64,000 nt of DNA from Sphingopyxis sp. (GCA_002733865.1 NVXM01000006.1:1-64000); one strand, 5' to 3'; shown: positions 1-9,701, counted from the stretch's first letter. Numbers and translations are program-made. Notes: generated by a model from the sequence alone, not told the origin.

Positions 1-42
1 GCCGTTTCATTTACTGCTCAATTTTGATAAATTGGAACGCGC

Positions 43-375
43 TCAGGCTTGCGCAGGGGCAACTTTCTTCTTGGCCATTAACTCGCCAAGTTCACCCGCC
101 TCGTACATTTCCATCATGATGTCGCTACCGCCAACAAACTCGCCTTTGACATAGAGTTGCGGGATGGTGGGCCAGTCGGAATAATCCTTGATGCCCTGAC
201 GAACTTCCATGTCCTGCAGCACGTCGAAGGAATCGAAACCGACTCCAAGATGCTCCAGGATGGCAACAGCCCGGCTGGAAAAGCCGCATTGCGGGAAGAG
301 CGGGGTGCCCTTCATGAACAGCACCACATCATTGCTGTTTACCACTGCTTCGATTTTTTCGTTTACATCGGTCAT
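43..375 (-). CDS. grxD: Monothiol CGFS glutaredoxin (Grx4/GrxD family)
   Basis: Predicted cytosolic monothiol glutaredoxin of 110 residues that would bind a glutathione-ligated [2Fe-2S] cluster and act in iron-sulfur trafficking with BolA. The active-site motif CGFS is at residues 30-33, preceded by the KGTP loop, and the TIPQ cis-proline and GG-S-D glutathione-binding segments follow. The start at 375 gives the normal family N-terminus and has an AGGAGA ribosome site just upstream; a start at 429 would add 18 unrelated residues. The bolA gene lies immediately upstream in the same direction, and Grx4 and BolA form a complex in other bacteria. Family assignment is secure; the role in this organism is by homology. 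Confidence 0.96.
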   Translation of the reverse strand: MTDVNEKIEAVVNSNDVVLFMKGTPLFPQCGFSSRAVAILEHLGVGFDSFDVLQDMEVRQGIKDYSDWPTIPQLYVKGEFVGGSDIMMEMYEAGELGELMAKKKVAPAQA

Positions 376-385
376 ATATATTCTC

Positions 386-619
386 CTAGTCGGGGACTGC
401 CGTCGTGAGTTGCAGCGCATGCAATTCACCGCCCATTTTCCCCTTTAGCGCAGCGTAAACCGCCTGATGCTGTTTCACCCGGCTCATATCTGCGAAAGCG
501 GCGGACGTCACCTTTGCGGCATAATGGTCGCCGTCTCCAGCCAGATCGGTAATTTCTACCGAAGCATCTGGAAAGGCTGCCAGGATCATCGCCTCAATAT
601 CTGCACTTGCCATTGGCAT
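386..619 (-). CDS. bolA: BolA family protein
   Basis: Small BolA-fold protein of 77 residues, probably the partner of the adjacent glutaredoxin in [2Fe-2S] sensing or transfer. Visible family features are the N-terminal helix followed by a VEITDLAGDGDHY-type strand-loop and the VKQHQAVYAAL helix containing the conserved histidine. Two in-frame ATGs (619 and 613) are possible and neither has a strong ribosome site. Only 5 bases separate it from the upstream DUF1476 gene, so translation may be coupled. The BolA-Grx4 neighbourhood is common in alphaproteobacteria. Confidence 0.93.
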   Translation of the reverse strand: MPMASADIEAMILAAFPDASVEITDLAGDGDHYAAKVTSAAFADMSRVKQHQAVYAALKGKMGGELHALQLTTAVPD

Positions 620-624
620 AGGGG

Positions 625-951
625 CTACTTCGCCTCTTCAATAAACTGGCGACGGGCTTCGATCGTCTTTTCGGCGAGAGCCGTGCGAATGCCAGCATCG
701 TCCATGTCGACACCAGCCGAAGTCAGATCGCCCAGAAGCTTGCGAACGACGTCTTCATCGCCCGCTTCCTCAAAATCAGCGGCCACAACTTCTTTCGCGT
801 AAGCATCGGTTTCCTCAGAAGTCAGGCCCATTTTTTCTGCTGCCCATTGCCCGAGCAGGCGATTCCGCCGCGCGGTAACCCGGAACAGCATCTCTTCATC
901 GCGCGCATATTTCGCTTCAAACGCCTGTTCGCGATCTCTAAAATTCGTCAT
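625..951 (-). CDS. DUF1476 protein, ATP synthase zeta-subunit-like inhibitor
   Basis: A 108-residue mostly helical, charged protein beginning MTNFRDREQAFEAKYARDEE, which is the signature of DUF1476. In Paracoccus this family is the zeta subunit that inhibits ATP hydrolysis by the F1 ATPase through its N-terminal inhibitory helix; the same role is inferred here. The start at 951 is preceded by AAGGGAAG at good spacing. The frame stays open further upstream, but that part has no family resemblance and overlaps the start region. No ATP synthase genes are in this window, which is usual for this family. Confidence 0.93.
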   Translation of the reverse strand: MTNFRDREQAFEAKYARDEEMLFRVTARRNRLLGQWAAEKMGLTSEETDAYAKEVVAADFEEAGDEDVVRKLLGDLTSAGVDMDDAGIRTALAEKTIEARRQFIEEAK

Positions 952-1021
952 GAGCTTCCCTTGATCTGAGTTGATATGAAAATAGGCATAACCGGTGGCC
1001 GCCGCAAGTGGCGTTGGCCAA

Positions 1022-2023
1022 TCAATTGGCGACCTTGACCACCAATTTGCCGATTGCACCGCGGTCCGCCATTTTCTGAATCGCCTTGCCGGCATCTGCA
1101 AAGGCAAAGGTTTCGGAGACGCGCGGCTGGATACGCCCCTGCTCCCACAGGTCGAACAGCCGGTCGATATGGGCCCGATTGCCCTTGGGATCGCGCATCG
1201 CATAAGCGCCCCAGAACACGCCGCACACATCGCAGGACTTGAGCAGGGTCAGGTTGAGCGGCAACTTGGCAATGCCGGCGGGAAAGCCCACCACCAAAAA
1301 ACGGCCTTCCCAGGCGATGGAACGCACGGCTGGCTCGCTATAGTCGCCGCCAACCGCATCATAGATGACATCCGCGCCATTCGGACCAACAGCCGCCTTG
1401 AACTGCGCTGCCAAGGCCTTGGACTGGTCCTTGTCGAAGGGTGCACGTTCATAGACCACGGTTTCGTCCGCACCGGCGTCCTTGGCAAAGGCGGCCTTTT
1501 CTTCAGACGATACGGCTGCAACCACCCGCGCACCAAAAGCCTTTCCCAGTTCGACGGCAGCAATACCGACGCCGCCGGAGGCACCGAGCACCAGCAGGGT
1601 ATCGCCTGCCTTGATGTGGCCGCGATCGACCAGTGCATGGATCGAGGTGCCATAGGTCAGCAGCAGAGCGGATGCGTCTTCAAAGCTGACGCTGTCCGGA
1701 ATTTTGAAAACACTGTTGCGGTCGACAGTCACTTTCTCGACCAGCCCGCCATGGCCGGTGGTCGAGGCAACCCGGTCGCCGACCTTCAGATCTTCCACGC
1801 CTTCGCCGACTGCTGCAATGACGCCGGACACTTCGCCGCCCGGCGCAAAGGGCCGCTGCGGCTTGAACTGGTACATGTCCTGGATGATCAGCACATCGGG
1901 ATAGTTGATCGAGCAGGCTTTGACATCGATCAGCACCTGACCCTTGCCGGCCACCGGATCATCGACATCCAGCATCTCCAGCGTGTCCGGTCCGCCCACT
2001 TTGGTTGACATCAATGCCTTCAT
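1022..2023 (-). CDS. NADPH:quinone oxidoreductase family (zinc-less MDR)
   Basis: Medium-chain dehydrogenase/reductase of 333 residues. An N-terminal GroES-like domain (to about residue 125, with SINYPD and GGEVSGVI segments) is followed by a Rossmann domain with the dinucleotide motif LVLGASGGVGIAAVELGKA at about residues 143-161. The structural and catalytic zinc cysteines of alcohol dehydrogenases are absent, which places it with the quinone oxidoreductase/enoyl reductase branch rather than the zinc enzymes. It would reduce quinones or alpha,beta-unsaturated carbonyls with NADPH in the cytosol. It lies 33 bases downstream of leuD and may be co-transcribed with it. Exact substrate cannot be told from sequence. 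Confidence 0.9.
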   Translation of the reverse strand: MKALMSTKVGGPDTLEMLDVDDPVAGKGQVLIDVKACSINYPDVLIIQDMYQFKPQRPFAPGGEVSGVIAAVGEGVEDLKVGDRVASTTGHGGLVEKVTVDRNSVFKIPDSVSFEDASALLLTYGTSIHALVDRGHIKAGDTLLVLGASGGVGIAAVELGKAFGARVVAAVSSEEKAAFAKDAGADETVVYERAPFDKDQSKALAAQFKAAVGPNGADVIYDAVGGDYSEPAVRSIAWEGRFLVVGFPAGIAKLPLNLTLLKSCDVCGVFWGAYAMRDPKGNRAHIDRLFDLWEQGRIQPRVSETFAFADAGKAIQKMADRGAIGKLVVKVAN

Positions 2024-2056
2024 ATCATTCCCTTCCCTGAGATCTTTTTCGCGATT

Positions 2057-2650
2057 CTATGCCGCAACTGGCTTGAGCCAAGGCTGCGCAGAATCATTGT
2101 TCGTTTCGTGCCGCGTTATGGCATCGGCCTTCGCCAATGTCAGGTCAATTTCGTCCAGCCCCTCAACCAGGCACTGGTGCCGGAACGGATCCATCTCGAA
2201 AGAAAAGCGATCCTGAAACGGCGTGGTGACGCTCATGCTCTCCATGTCGATGGTGATCGAATCGGTTTTGGCAACCTCCATCAGCCGGTCGATCGCGTCC
2301 TGTGGCAAGGCAATCGCCAGTAACCCGTTCTTAAAAGCGTTGCCGGCAAAAATATCGGAAAAACTCGGTGCAACGACCGCCTTTATGCCCATGTCGTCGA
2401 GCGCCCAGGCAGCATGTTCCCGGCTCGAGCCACAGCCAAAATTATCACCGGCGATCAGGATCGGCGCACCGGCATATTCCGGATCGTCGAACACATTGCC
2501 TTCCTGCGCCCTGACCGATTCAAAAGCGCCTTCGCCAAGCCCTTCGCGCGAAATTGTCTTCAGCCATTCGGCGGAGATAATGACATCGGTATCGACATTT
2601 TTTTGACCGAACGGGATAGCGCGTCCCTCAACGCGGTTGACTGGATCCAT
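2057..2650 (-). CDS. leuD: 3-isopropylmalate dehydratase small subunit
   Basis: Small (swivel-domain) subunit of isopropylmalate isomerase, which converts 2-isopropylmalate to 3-isopropylmalate in leucine synthesis with LeuC. At 197 residues it has the usual size. Recognisable segments are the opening [17 protein letters not shown], the substrate-loop region [15 protein letters not shown] and the FKNGLLAI strand. It lies two bases after a short membrane-protein gene that separates it from leuC, so leuC, orf and leuD look like one transcription unit. Confidence 0.97.
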   Translation of the reverse strand: MDPVNRVEGRAIPFGQKNVDTDVIISAEWLKTISREGLGEGAFESVRAQEGNVFDDPEYAGAPILIAGDNFGCGSSREHAAWALDDMGIKAVVAPSFSDIFAGNAFKNGLLAIALPQDAIDRLMEVAKTDSITIDMESMSVTTPFQDRFSFEMDPFRHQCLVEGLDEIDLTLAKADAITRHETNNDSAQPWLKPVAA

Positions 2651-2652
2651 AT

Positions 2653-2928
2653 CTATTCTTCTTCGCTTTTGTCGTTCAGCTCTTCATCATCATAGTCCGG
2701 CTCATTCTCATATTTCGGCAGCGGCTTGTCCTTGACCGGCTTGAAATCGTCATGCTTTTTCATCTGGTGCCGTCCGGCATATAGCAAGGCAGCGGCAACC
2801 GCAGCCGAGCCGATCGCCGCGCCGACTTTTGCGCCTGTCGACCATGATCCGGATTCCGTGCCCTGTGGCACCTTGCTCTTCGCCGGCTTGGGGCCAGACG
2901 GTTTCTTCTGTTTTTTGTCGTCGCTCAT
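2653..2928 (-). CDS. Small hypothetical membrane protein between leuC and leuD
   Basis: A 91-residue protein of unknown function. It has a lysine/proline-rich N-terminus (residues 1-30), one hydrophobic alanine-rich segment (about residues 32-52, [21 protein letters not shown]) that could cross a membrane, then a charged stretch ending in an acidic tail of Asp and Glu. It is packed between leuC (9 bases upstream) and leuD (2 bases downstream), which argues it is translated. I do not recognise a family, and nothing in the sequence links it to isopropylmalate isomerase chemistry. Confidence 0.75.
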   Translation of the reverse strand: MSDDKKQKKPSGPKPAKSKVPQGTESGSWSTGAKVGAAIGSAAVAAALLYAGRHQMKKHDDFKPVKDKPLPKYENEPDYDDEELNDKSEEE

Positions 2929-2937
2929 ATCAACCTC

Positions 2938-4368
2938 TTATCTTGTGAGTTCGCGTACGTCGGTCAGCTTGCCGGTAACGGCGGCAGCGGCGGCCATGGC
3001 GGGGGACATCAGATGCGTTCTGGCACCGGGCCCTTGCCGCCCGACGAAATTGCGATTGGATGTGGATGCGCAGCGCTCTCCCGCTGGCACTTTGTCCGGA
3101 TTCATGCCGAGGCAGGCCGAACAACCAGGCTCGCGCCATTCAAAACCGGCATCAGTAAAAATCCGGTCGAGTCCTTCGGCCTCGGCCTGCGCCTTGACCA
3201 GTCCGGACCCCGGAACGACAATCGCCCATTTGACATTATCTGCCTTTTTGCGACCGTCAAGAACAGCAGCAGCGGCCCGCAGATCCTCGATCCGGCTGTT
3301 GGTGCAGCTGCCGATGAAGATATTCTCCACGGACACTTCGTTCAGGGCTTGTCCGGCCTCGAGTCCCATATAATCCAGAGACTTGCGGGCCGCATTCTGC
3401 TTGGATGCGTCGGCGAAGCTTTCCGGCGCAGGTACCGTCCCGTTGACCGGAACAACATCCTCTGGACTGGTGCCCCAAGTCACAGTCGGCGACACGTCGG
3501 CAGCGTTGATCGTCACGCTCTTGTCGAACTTGGCACCCTCATCCGTCGGCAGCGTTTTCCAGTAAGCGACCGCCGCATCCCAGTCCGCGCCTTTCGGAGC
3601 CATCGGGCGGCCGTTCAGATAGGCGAAAGTCTTCTCGTCCGGCGCGATCAGACCGGCGCGTGCGCCCGCCTCGATCGACATATTGGAGACCGTCAGACGC
3701 CCCTCAATCGACATTTGCTCGAACACTTCACCGCGATATTCAATCACATGCCCGGTACCGCCAGCGGTACCGATCACGCCTATGATATGCAGGATCAGGT
3801 CTTTCGGACTAATCCCGGGGCCAAGCAGCCCCTCAACCCGGATTTCCATGGATTTTGAGCGAGTCAGCTGCAGCGTCTGCGTCGCCAGCACATGTTCAAC
3901 TTCGCTGGTGCCAATACCGAACGCCAACGACCCGAGCGCACCATGCGCCGCGGTGTGGCTGTCGCCGCACACCATCGTCGTACCCGGCAGGGTGAATCCC
4001 TGTTCCGGCCCGATCACATGGACAATGCCCTGATTGATATCGCTGGCGCCAATATATTTGATACCGAAAGCGGGCGCATTGGCCTCCAGCGCCTCCAGTT
4101 GCGCGGCGCTCTGCGGATCAGCGATCGGGATTTTATTGCCCTCGGCATCCAGCCGTGCGGTGGTCGGGAGGTTATGATCGGGAACCGCAAGCGTCAGATC
4201 CGGCCGCCGCACCTTGCGCCCTGCCAGACGCAGGCCTTCAAACGCCTGCGGGCTGGTGACTTCGTGCACCAGATGCCGGTCGATATAGATTAGCGCCGTG
4301 CCGTCATCGCGCTGGTCGACAACATGCGCATCCCAGATTTTCTCGTATAACGTCTTCGGTTCGGTCAT
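2938..4368 (-). CDS. leuC: 3-isopropylmalate dehydratase large subunit
   Basis: Aconitase-superfamily [4Fe-4S] subunit of isopropylmalate isomerase, 476 residues, the normal length. The cluster cysteines are visible in IGSCTNSRI and [12 protein letters not shown], and the substrate region [13 protein letters not shown] is conserved. It works with LeuD encoded shortly downstream. The start at 4368 ([15 protein letters not shown]) matches the family N-terminus. It is divergent from crtZ across about 100 bases, in which I see no obvious leader-peptide attenuator. Confidence 0.97.
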   Translation of the reverse strand: MTEPKTLYEKIWDAHVVDQRDDGTALIYIDRHLVHEVTSPQAFEGLRLAGRKVRRPDLTLAVPDHNLPTTARLDAEGNKIPIADPQSAAQLEALEANAPAFGIKYIGASDINQGIVHVIGPEQGFTLPGTTMVCGDSHTAAHGALGSLAFGIGTSEVEHVLATQTLQLTRSKSMEIRVEGLLGPGISPKDLILHIIGVIGTAGGTGHVIEYRGEVFEQMSIEGRLTVSNMSIEAGARAGLIAPDEKTFAYLNGRPMAPKGADWDAAVAYWKTLPTDEGAKFDKSVTINAADVSPTVTWGTSPEDVVPVNGTVPAPESFADASKQNAARKSLDYMGLEAGQALNEVSVENIFIGSCTNSRIEDLRAAAAVLDGRKKADNVKWAIVVPGSGLVKAQAEAEGLDRIFTDAGFEWREPGCSACLGMNPDKVPAGERCASTSNRNFVGRQGPGARTHLMSPAMAAAAAVTGKLTDVRELTR

Positions 4369-4470
4369 AAGCTCCTGACTTTCAATATGGGCCTTCGTTT
4401 AGTCAGATCAATCAGCGGTGCAAGTCAGAATTGCCTTCAAAACCGTTCAAAGACCGCCTATCTTCGCTGC

Positions 4471-4986
4471 ATGAGCCTTTTCGCCATCATCGCAACCGTC
4501 CTTGCTTCCGTCCTCGCGATGGAGTTTGTCGCGTGGGCGAGCCACAAATATATCATGCACGGTTTCGGCTGGGGCTGGCACCGCGACCATCACGAGCCGC
4601 ATGACAACAAGCTCGAGAAAAACGACCTCTACGGCATCGTCGGCGCGGCGATGAGCATCTCGATGTTCGCCATCGGCAGCCCGCTGATCATGGGCGACAA
4701 TTATTGGGAACCGGGCACCTGGGTCGGCCTTGGCATAATGTTCTACGGCATCATCTACACCCTGATCCACGACGGCCTGGTGCACCAGCGCTATTTCGAA
4801 TACGTGCCCCGCGGCGGCTATGCCAAGCGACTGGTCCAGGCGCACAAGCTGCACCATGCGACCATCGGCAAGGAAGGCGGCGTCAGTTTCGGCTTTGTCT
4901 TCGCTCGCGATCCGGCAAAGCTGAAGGCGGAACTCAAGCAGCAGCGCGAAGCCGGCACCGCTGTCGTCCGCGACGCCGTCGGCTAA
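4471..4986 (+). CDS. crtZ: Beta-carotene hydroxylase, CrtZ type
   Basis: Membrane di-iron hydroxylase of 171 residues that would add 3-hydroxyl groups to beta-carotene to make zeaxanthin. The four histidine clusters of the fatty-acid-hydroxylase superfamily are present: HKYIMH, HRDHH, HDGLVHQ and HKLHH. Hydrophobic helices flank them (residues about 3-22, 50-70 and 80-98). The start at 4471 gives the usual MSLFAIIATV opening; an ATG at 4387 would add 28 unrelated residues. The ATP-grasp gene follows after 9 bases. No other carotenoid genes are in the window. Confidence 0.94.
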   Translation: MSLFAIIATVLASVLAMEFVAWASHKYIMHGFGWGWHRDHHEPHDNKLEKNDLYGIVGAAMSISMFAIGSPLIMGDNYWEPGTWVGLGIMFYGIIYTLIHDGLVHQRYFEYVPRGGYAKRLVQAHKLHHATIGKEGGVSFGFVFARDPAKLKAELKQQREAGTAVVRDAVG

Positions 4987-4995
4987 GCCAGCGGC

Positions 4996-5856
4996 TTGAC
5001 CAAAATCTGCATATTGACGGCGGCCCCCGATTATTTCGAGGATCTCGGCCCGGCGCGCGCCACCTATAAGCGGCTATTGGGCGATGACATCAGCTTCCGC
5101 CACTGGACCGATCCCGGAGACCTGACCGGCTTCGATCTGGTCTTGCCGCTGCTGGTCTGGGGCTATCAAAGGGACTCCCCGCGCTGGTTCACGCTACTCG
5201 ACCAGCTGGAGCAACAGCAGATCAAATGCGCCAATCCGGTTTCGGTGCTGCGCTGGAACAGCGATAAATCCTATTTGCTGGAACTGGAACAAGCGGGACT
5301 AGCGATTGTCCCGACCGTGATCAGCGCAGCCCTGACGCATGATGATTTTGCCCGCGTCACCGAGAAATTCGGAAGCGATGAGCTGGTGGTCAAGCCTCCC
5401 ATTTCCGGCGGAGCGGACGGAACCTATCGGCTAAGACCGGGCGACCCTCTGCCCGACTCCATCGCCGGCAAGCAAATGCTGATCCAGCCCTTCCAGCCCG
5501 CGATCGCCGCGGAAGGCGAATATTCGGTCTTCTATTTCGGCGGCACCTTCAGCCACGCCATCCTCAAGCGCCCCGCCAAAGGCAATTTCCGCGTCCAGGA
5601 ATTTCTCGGCGGATCGGAAAGCGGCACAGACTGCCCCGCAGGCGCGCAAGAACTGTCGGTGCAGGCGCGCCAGGCCGCCGAGCAGATCCTCGGCATCGAA
5701 ACCCTGCTCTATGCCCGCATCGACATGCTCCGCGGTGCAGATGACCGATTCCGCCTGATGGAACTGGAACTGATCGAGCCGTCGCTGTTTTTTGGTCATG
5801 CGGCGGATGGTGGGGATTTATTTGCCACCGGGGTTAACGCAGCTTTGCCTCGCTAG
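4996..5856 (+). CDS. ATP-grasp domain protein (RimK/DcsG-like)
   Basis: A 286-residue protein with an ATP-grasp fold. The lysine-containing VVKPPISGGADGTYR segment (about residues 133-147), the YSVFYFGGTFSHAILK strand pair and the C-terminal ELELIEPSLFF metal/ATP site are all present. Proteins of this kind (including DcsG of cycloserine synthesis) form an amide or related bond through an acyl-phosphate; the substrate here is unknown. It starts with TTG at 4996, 9 bases after the crtZ stop, which suggests co-transcription with the hydroxylase, although no link to carotenoids is known to me. Confidence 0.85.
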   Translation: MTKICILTAAPDYFEDLGPARATYKRLLGDDISFRHWTDPGDLTGFDLVLPLLVWGYQRDSPRWFTLLDQLEQQQIKCANPVSVLRWNSDKSYLLELEQAGLAIVPTVISAALTHDDFARVTEKFGSDELVVKPPISGGADGTYRLRPGDPLPDSIAGKQMLIQPFQPAIAAEGEYSVFYFGGTFSHAILKRPAKGNFRVQEFLGGSESGTDCPAGAQELSVQARQAAEQILGIETLLYARIDMLRGADDRFRLMELELIEPSLFFGHAADGGDLFATGVNAALPR

Positions 5857-5862
5857 ACTTTC

Positions 5863-5945
5863 GTCATTGCGAGCGAAGCGCGGCAATCCAGAGCGGCACT
5901 CACAGACGCTCTGGATTGCCGCGTCGCTCCGCTCCTCGCAATGAC
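5863..5945. repeat. Long inverted repeat between convergent genes
   Basis: An 83-base imperfect palindrome runs from gtcattgcgag on the left to ctcgcaatgac on the right, with an inner pair around gcaatccagag/ctctggattgc. It fills the gap between the ATP-grasp gene and the convergent GST gene. The CATTGCGAGCG...GCAATCCAG pattern is typical of dispersed REP-like elements in alphaproteobacteria. It could also terminate transcription from both sides. Confidence 0.85.
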
Positions 5946-5946
5946 G

Positions 5947-6579
5947 CTAGCTAGGTTTCGCCAACAAAACCGGCCCGCCCAGCTCCACCGTCTTCTGATA
6001 GCCCGGCCGTGCCACCAGCGTTTCGAAATAGCGTTTGCAGTTCGCCCGACTGTCCAGCTGCCCCAGCGCCGCGCGGCCTTCCAGCATATAGTGCAGGTTG
6101 ATATCGGCGCCGGTAAACTTGTCCGCGACCAGGAAATCCTTGCCATCCAGCTCGATCTCCAGATGGTCGAGCAGCTTGTCGACCTCCGCCTGCAGGAAGC
6201 CGTTCAGTATCTCGGGCAGGCCGCCCAGCATCGGCGCGATGCCGGTGATGATGAAGCTCATCCCCATCGTGCCCTCGGCAAAATGGAGCCATTCGAGATA
6301 TTTCGCGCGCGCCGGATGATCGGGGGCCACGCCAAGCGCGCCGTCGCTGTGCCGCTCGATCAGATATTCGATAATCGCGCCGGATTCGACCATGGTGACG
6401 CCGTCCACCTCGACCGTCGGTGCCTTGGCCAGCCGATGTATCTCGCCCAGTTCCGGCGGCGACCGCTTGGTCACCGGATCGCGGTGATAGGTCACCATCT
6501 CATAGTCAATCCCGCCCTCCTCGCACAGCCAGATGATGCGGGACGAACGGGAATAGTCGAGATGGTGCAGCTTGATCAT
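5947..6579 (-). CDS. Glutathione S-transferase family protein
   Basis: A 210-residue GST. The N-terminal thioredoxin-like domain carries SRSSRIIWLCEE (first helix), the cis-proline of KAPTVEVDG and the glutathione gamma-glutamyl site ESGAIIEYL. The C-terminal helical domain contains the folding motif FTGADINLHYMLE. The start at 6579 has AGGAGA upstream; a start at 6606 would add nine residues. Class cannot be fixed from sequence alone, but this type resembles bacterial GSTs of unknown substrate. It ends two bases from the palindrome. Confidence 0.93.
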   Translation of the reverse strand: MIKLHHLDYSRSSRIIWLCEEGGIDYEMVTYHRDPVTKRSPPELGEIHRLAKAPTVEVDGVTMVESGAIIEYLIERHSDGALGVAPDHPARAKYLEWLHFAEGTMGMSFIITGIAPMLGGLPEILNGFLQAEVDKLLDHLEIELDGKDFLVADKFTGADINLHYMLEGRAALGQLDSRANCKRYFETLVARPGYQKTVELGGPVLLAKPS

Positions 6580-6643
6580 GATGGTCTCCTGTAAACTTTG
6601 GAGCAAATGTGCGGCAAAGGCACCACAGCGTCAACAGGACAAT

Positions 6644-6817
6644 GTGCTCCGCACCCGATGGGGAGCTCTGGCGGCAGACGATGGCGCTACGACCGTAGGG
6701 CTCCGGATCGAGTGCGGAGCACAACTCTGATACCGAAAGCAGCAGTTCCCTGCCGAAGGGCAGGGCCCAGAATGATCCCGGGCAATCGTCTGGACTCCGG
6801 CCTGCGCCGGAGCACTG
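6644..6817. repeat. Dispersed palindromic repeat block, copy 1
   Basis: The 299-base space between the GST gene and the SulP gene holds no gene. It contains an inverted pair (gtgctccgcacccgatg at 6645 and cgagtgcggagcac ending at 6722), then a second hairpin unit (ccctgccgaagggcaggg near 6750 and ctccggcctgcgccggag near 6795-6812). The same two units in the same order recur at 8509-8682 and 8905-9019, and the first unit alone at 13081-13160. Confidence 0.85.
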
Positions 6818-6878
6818 TAATGCCAGCGCCCATGTTCCCCGGCGCAGGCCGGGGCACTCCCTACCTCACCGTCCAAGA

Positions 6879-8366
6879 CTAATGCCCGACAACCCCCAGA
6901 CTCTCGAACGGCTTCTCATTCTCGCTATATTTCTCGACCAGTGTCGCGCTGGCCGCATTCAGGCCGATGATCTCGACCCTCTTGCCCTCGTTCTTCAATC
7001 GGTCGACGATCTTGTCCAATATGCCGGTCGCGCTGATGTCCCAGAAATGCGCGTCATGGACATCGATGATCACGCTGTCGATGCCATCCTCGTTAAACTC
7101 GATCGCTTCATACAGCATATCGACCGAACCGAAGAAAACCTCGCCGGCGAAGACATAGCGATGTGTCGTTATCTCGACAAAATCCTGGATCCGCACCAGC
7201 TGGCGCACCTTCCAGGCGAAGAATATGCCCGACAGCAGCACCCCGGTCAGCACGCCGATCGACAGGTCGTGCGTCGCTACCACCATCACCACGGTGGCGA
7301 TCATCACGACATTGGACGGCCAGGGATGATGGGTGATTTCGGTAAAGCTCTGCCAGCGGAAGGTCGAAACGGAGACAAAGATCATCACCGCAACCAGCGC
7401 CGGCATCGGGATCTGCGCAACCCACTGGCCGAGCCCGACGATCAGCACCAGTAGCATCACACCAGCGACAAAGGTCGACAGACGCCGCCGTCCGCCCGAC
7501 TTGATATTGATCACCGACTGCCCGATCATCGCGCAGCCGCCCATGCCGCCGATCCAGCCAGTGACAAAATTGGCAATGCCCTGCCCGTAGGTTTCGCGCC
7601 GCTTGTCGCTGCGCGTCTCGGTCAGGTCGTCGACGATCGAAGCGGTCAGCAGCGATTCAAGCAGGCCCACGGCGGCCATCGCCAGCGAATAGGGAGCGAT
7701 GATCTGCAAAGTTTCCCAGGTAAAAGGGATTTCCGGGATATGCAGCCAGGGCAGGCTGTCGGGCAACGCGCCCATGTCGCCGACGGTGAACACATCGGCC
7801 CGGAAATAGATGCTGATCCCCGCGAGCACGACGATCGCCGCCAGCGGCGACGGCACCAGCTTGGTGATCCGCGGCAGGCCGTAGATGATCGCCAGACCGG
7901 CAGCGATCATGACATAGGTCTGCACGGTAAAGGCTTCGCCCGTCATCTGCGGAATCTGCGCCATGAAGATCAGGATCGCCAGCGCGTTGACAAAGCCGGT
8001 AATCACCGAACGCGAGACAAAGCGCATCAGCAGGTCGAGCCGCAGCAAGGCGGCAATGCCCTGAAACACGCCCATCAAGATCGTCGCGGCAAACAGATAT
8101 TCGACACCATAATCGCGCACCAGCGGCACCACCAGCACCGCCACTGCGGCAGTCGCCGCGCTGATCATCCCCGGTCGGCCGCCGACCAGCGAGATAATCA
8201 CGGCGATCGAGAAACTGGCATAAAGCCCGACCCGCGGATCGACACCAGCGATGATCGAGAACCCGATCGCCTCCGGAATCAGCGCCAGCGCCACCACCAG
8301 ACCGGCGAGAAATTCGGTTTTGGGATTCGACAGCCAGTCGCGCCTGAAATCGCTGTGTATTGCCAT
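6879..8366 (-). CDS. SulP family anion transporter with STAS domain
   Basis: Inner-membrane SLC26/SulP-type transporter of 495 residues, likely carrying sulfate, bicarbonate or another small anion. The transmembrane core (about residues 18-385) has the [20 protein letters not shown] opening and the [15 protein letters not shown] motif typical of the family. A cytosolic STAS domain follows at about 400-490 with [15 protein letters not shown]. The start at 8366 has GGAGG eight bases upstream; the longer open frame upstream runs through a palindromic repeat and is not coding. The substrate is not determined by sequence. Confidence 0.93.
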   Translation of the reverse strand: MAIHSDFRRDWLSNPKTEFLAGLVVALALIPEAIGFSIIAGVDPRVGLYASFSIAVIISLVGGRPGMISAATAAVAVLVVPLVRDYGVEYLFAATILMGVFQGIAALLRLDLLMRFVSRSVITGFVNALAILIFMAQIPQMTGEAFTVQTYVMIAAGLAIIYGLPRITKLVPSPLAAIVVLAGISIYFRADVFTVGDMGALPDSLPWLHIPEIPFTWETLQIIAPYSLAMAAVGLLESLLTASIVDDLTETRSDKRRETYGQGIANFVTGWIGGMGGCAMIGQSVINIKSGGRRRLSTFVAGVMLLVLIVGLGQWVAQIPMPALVAVMIFVSVSTFRWQSFTEITHHPWPSNVVMIATVVMVVATHDLSIGVLTGVLLSGIFFAWKVRQLVRIQDFVEITTHRYVFAGEVFFGSVDMLYEAIEFNEDGIDSVIIDVHDAHFWDISATGILDKIVDRLKNEGKRVEIIGLNAASATLVEKYSENEKPFESLGVVGH

Positions 8367-8506
8367 GGGCAGCCTCCATCGGTCAAAAAAATGCTGCGCC
8401 GCAACATCCGAAATGATGGGCCTTTGCCGTAAGGGCCGGATGCAGTCAAGTTTAGCGGGCCGTGCTATGTGGATACAGAAAGGGAAACCTGAACTCCGCG
8501 CTTGCA

Positions 8507-9019
8507 GACTGTGCTCCGCACCCGATGCGGAGCCCTGCCCTCGCAACGCCACCTCCAGCCGCCAGAGCTCCGCATCAAATACGGAGCACAAACCTCAGGC
8601 CGACCGCACCCGTTCCCTGCCGAAGGGCAGGGCCCAGAATGTTCCTGTCCGATCGTCTGGACTCTGGCCTGCGCCAGAGCACATCAATGCCCGTCTACCC
8701 GTGCCCCTGCGCAGGGCGCAGGCGACGAAAGTTTCCCCAAAGCTTTCTAAAGCCGAGCGGCCCATCTCTGCTTTTGTGTCCGGAGGGCAAGCAAGGATGA
8801 CGCGCCAACGCCCGTCTGGCGGCGAAACATCCATTCAGTGGGCTGTAACCTTCTGGAGATGGGCCCCCGCCTTCGCAGGGGAACACCAGCGCTGACCGCC
8901 AGAGCTCCGCATCAAGTGCGGAGCACAAACCTCAGGCGACCGCACTCGTTCCCTGCCGAAGGGCAGGGCCCAGAATATTCCCGCCCAATCGTCTGGACGC
9001 CGGCCTGCGCCGGAGCACT
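8507..9019. repeat. Dispersed palindromic repeat blocks, copies 2 and 3, with an interposed different repeat
   Basis: The 651-base gap between SulP and the next GST gene (8367-9017) contains no gene. It holds a full copy of the gtgctccgcac...gcggagcac palindrome plus the gaagggcaggg/gcctgcgccagagc unit (8509-8682), a minus-strand copy of the AAGCTTTGGGGAA repeat family (8694-8760), a cccgccttcgcagggg hairpin (8867-8882) and a further half copy of the first family (8905-9019). Adjacent insertion of several families suggests this gap tolerates or attracts such elements. Confidence 0.85.
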
Positions 9020-9701
9020 AACCCGCCCGATAATCCGCAGCAACCGCCGCCACCGCCGCAATCTCCTCTTCATGCCCCACCTCGCGCTGCGGCTCGGCCA
9101 GCGCCTGCCGCTCCCATTCCTGCATTGCGGGGTACGCGATGATGCGCTCGACCCACCCTTGCCCGGCGGCACCGATGTTCAGATCAAAGCACCGCACCCG
9201 ATAGGCAACCGGCGCATAAAAGGCGTCGACAATCGTGAACCGCTCGCCAGCCAGCCACGGCCCGCCAAAGCGATCCAGCCCTTCCGCAAACAGCTCGCCG
9301 ATCCGGTCGATATTGCGTTGCAGGGGTAGTGTAATCTCGTGCAGTCGCGCCCGCACACCAACATTCATCGGACAGATATTCCGCAGCGGCGCGAATCCGC
9401 CGTGCATTTCCGCCGCCGCACAGCGCGCCCATGCCCGCGTCGCGTCCTCCTCCGGCCAGCAGCCGGGATGCCGCTCCGCCAGATATTCCGCGATAGCCAG
9501 CGAATCCCAGACCGTGCGATCGCCGTCCTTCAGGCAAGGCACCTGCCCGTTCGGCGCAAATGCCCGAAAACGCTCGTAATTTTCTTCCTCGAAATAGATA
9601 ATCTCATCTGCAAACGGGATATCCAGCGCCTTCATCAGCACCCAGGGGCGCAGCGACCAGCTGGAATAGTTGCGATTGGCAGTGATCAGGGTGTAGGTCA
9701 T
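9018..9701 (-). CDS. Glutathione S-transferase family protein
   Basis: A 227-residue GST of the group opening TLITANRNYSSWSLRPWVLM, where the YSSWS serine region would contact glutathione. The N-terminal thioredoxin-like domain has the cis-proline in GQVPCLKDG and the site DSLAIAEYLAE. The all-helical C-terminal domain includes FTIVDAFYAPVAYR. It is unrelated in detail to the GST at 5947-6579, so this is not a tandem duplication. Its stop codon overlaps the end of a palindromic repeat, so the last residues may have been shaped by that element. Confidence 0.93.
   Translation of the reverse strand: MTYTLITANRNYSSWSLRPWVLMKALDIPFADEIIYFEEENYERFRAFAPNGQVPCLKDGDRTVWDSLAIAEYLAERHPGCWPEEDATRAWARCAAAEMHGGFAPLRNICPMNVGVRARLHEITLPLQRNIDRIGELFAEGLDRFGGPWLAGERFTIVDAFYAPVAYRVRCFDLNIGAAGQGWVERIIAYPAMQEWERQALAEPQREVGHEEEIAAVAAVAADYRAG

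Noticed and set aside
8595..8928. Short frames in the gap between SulP and the second GST gene
   Set aside because: They consist of translated palindromic repeats and recur wherever the repeats do.
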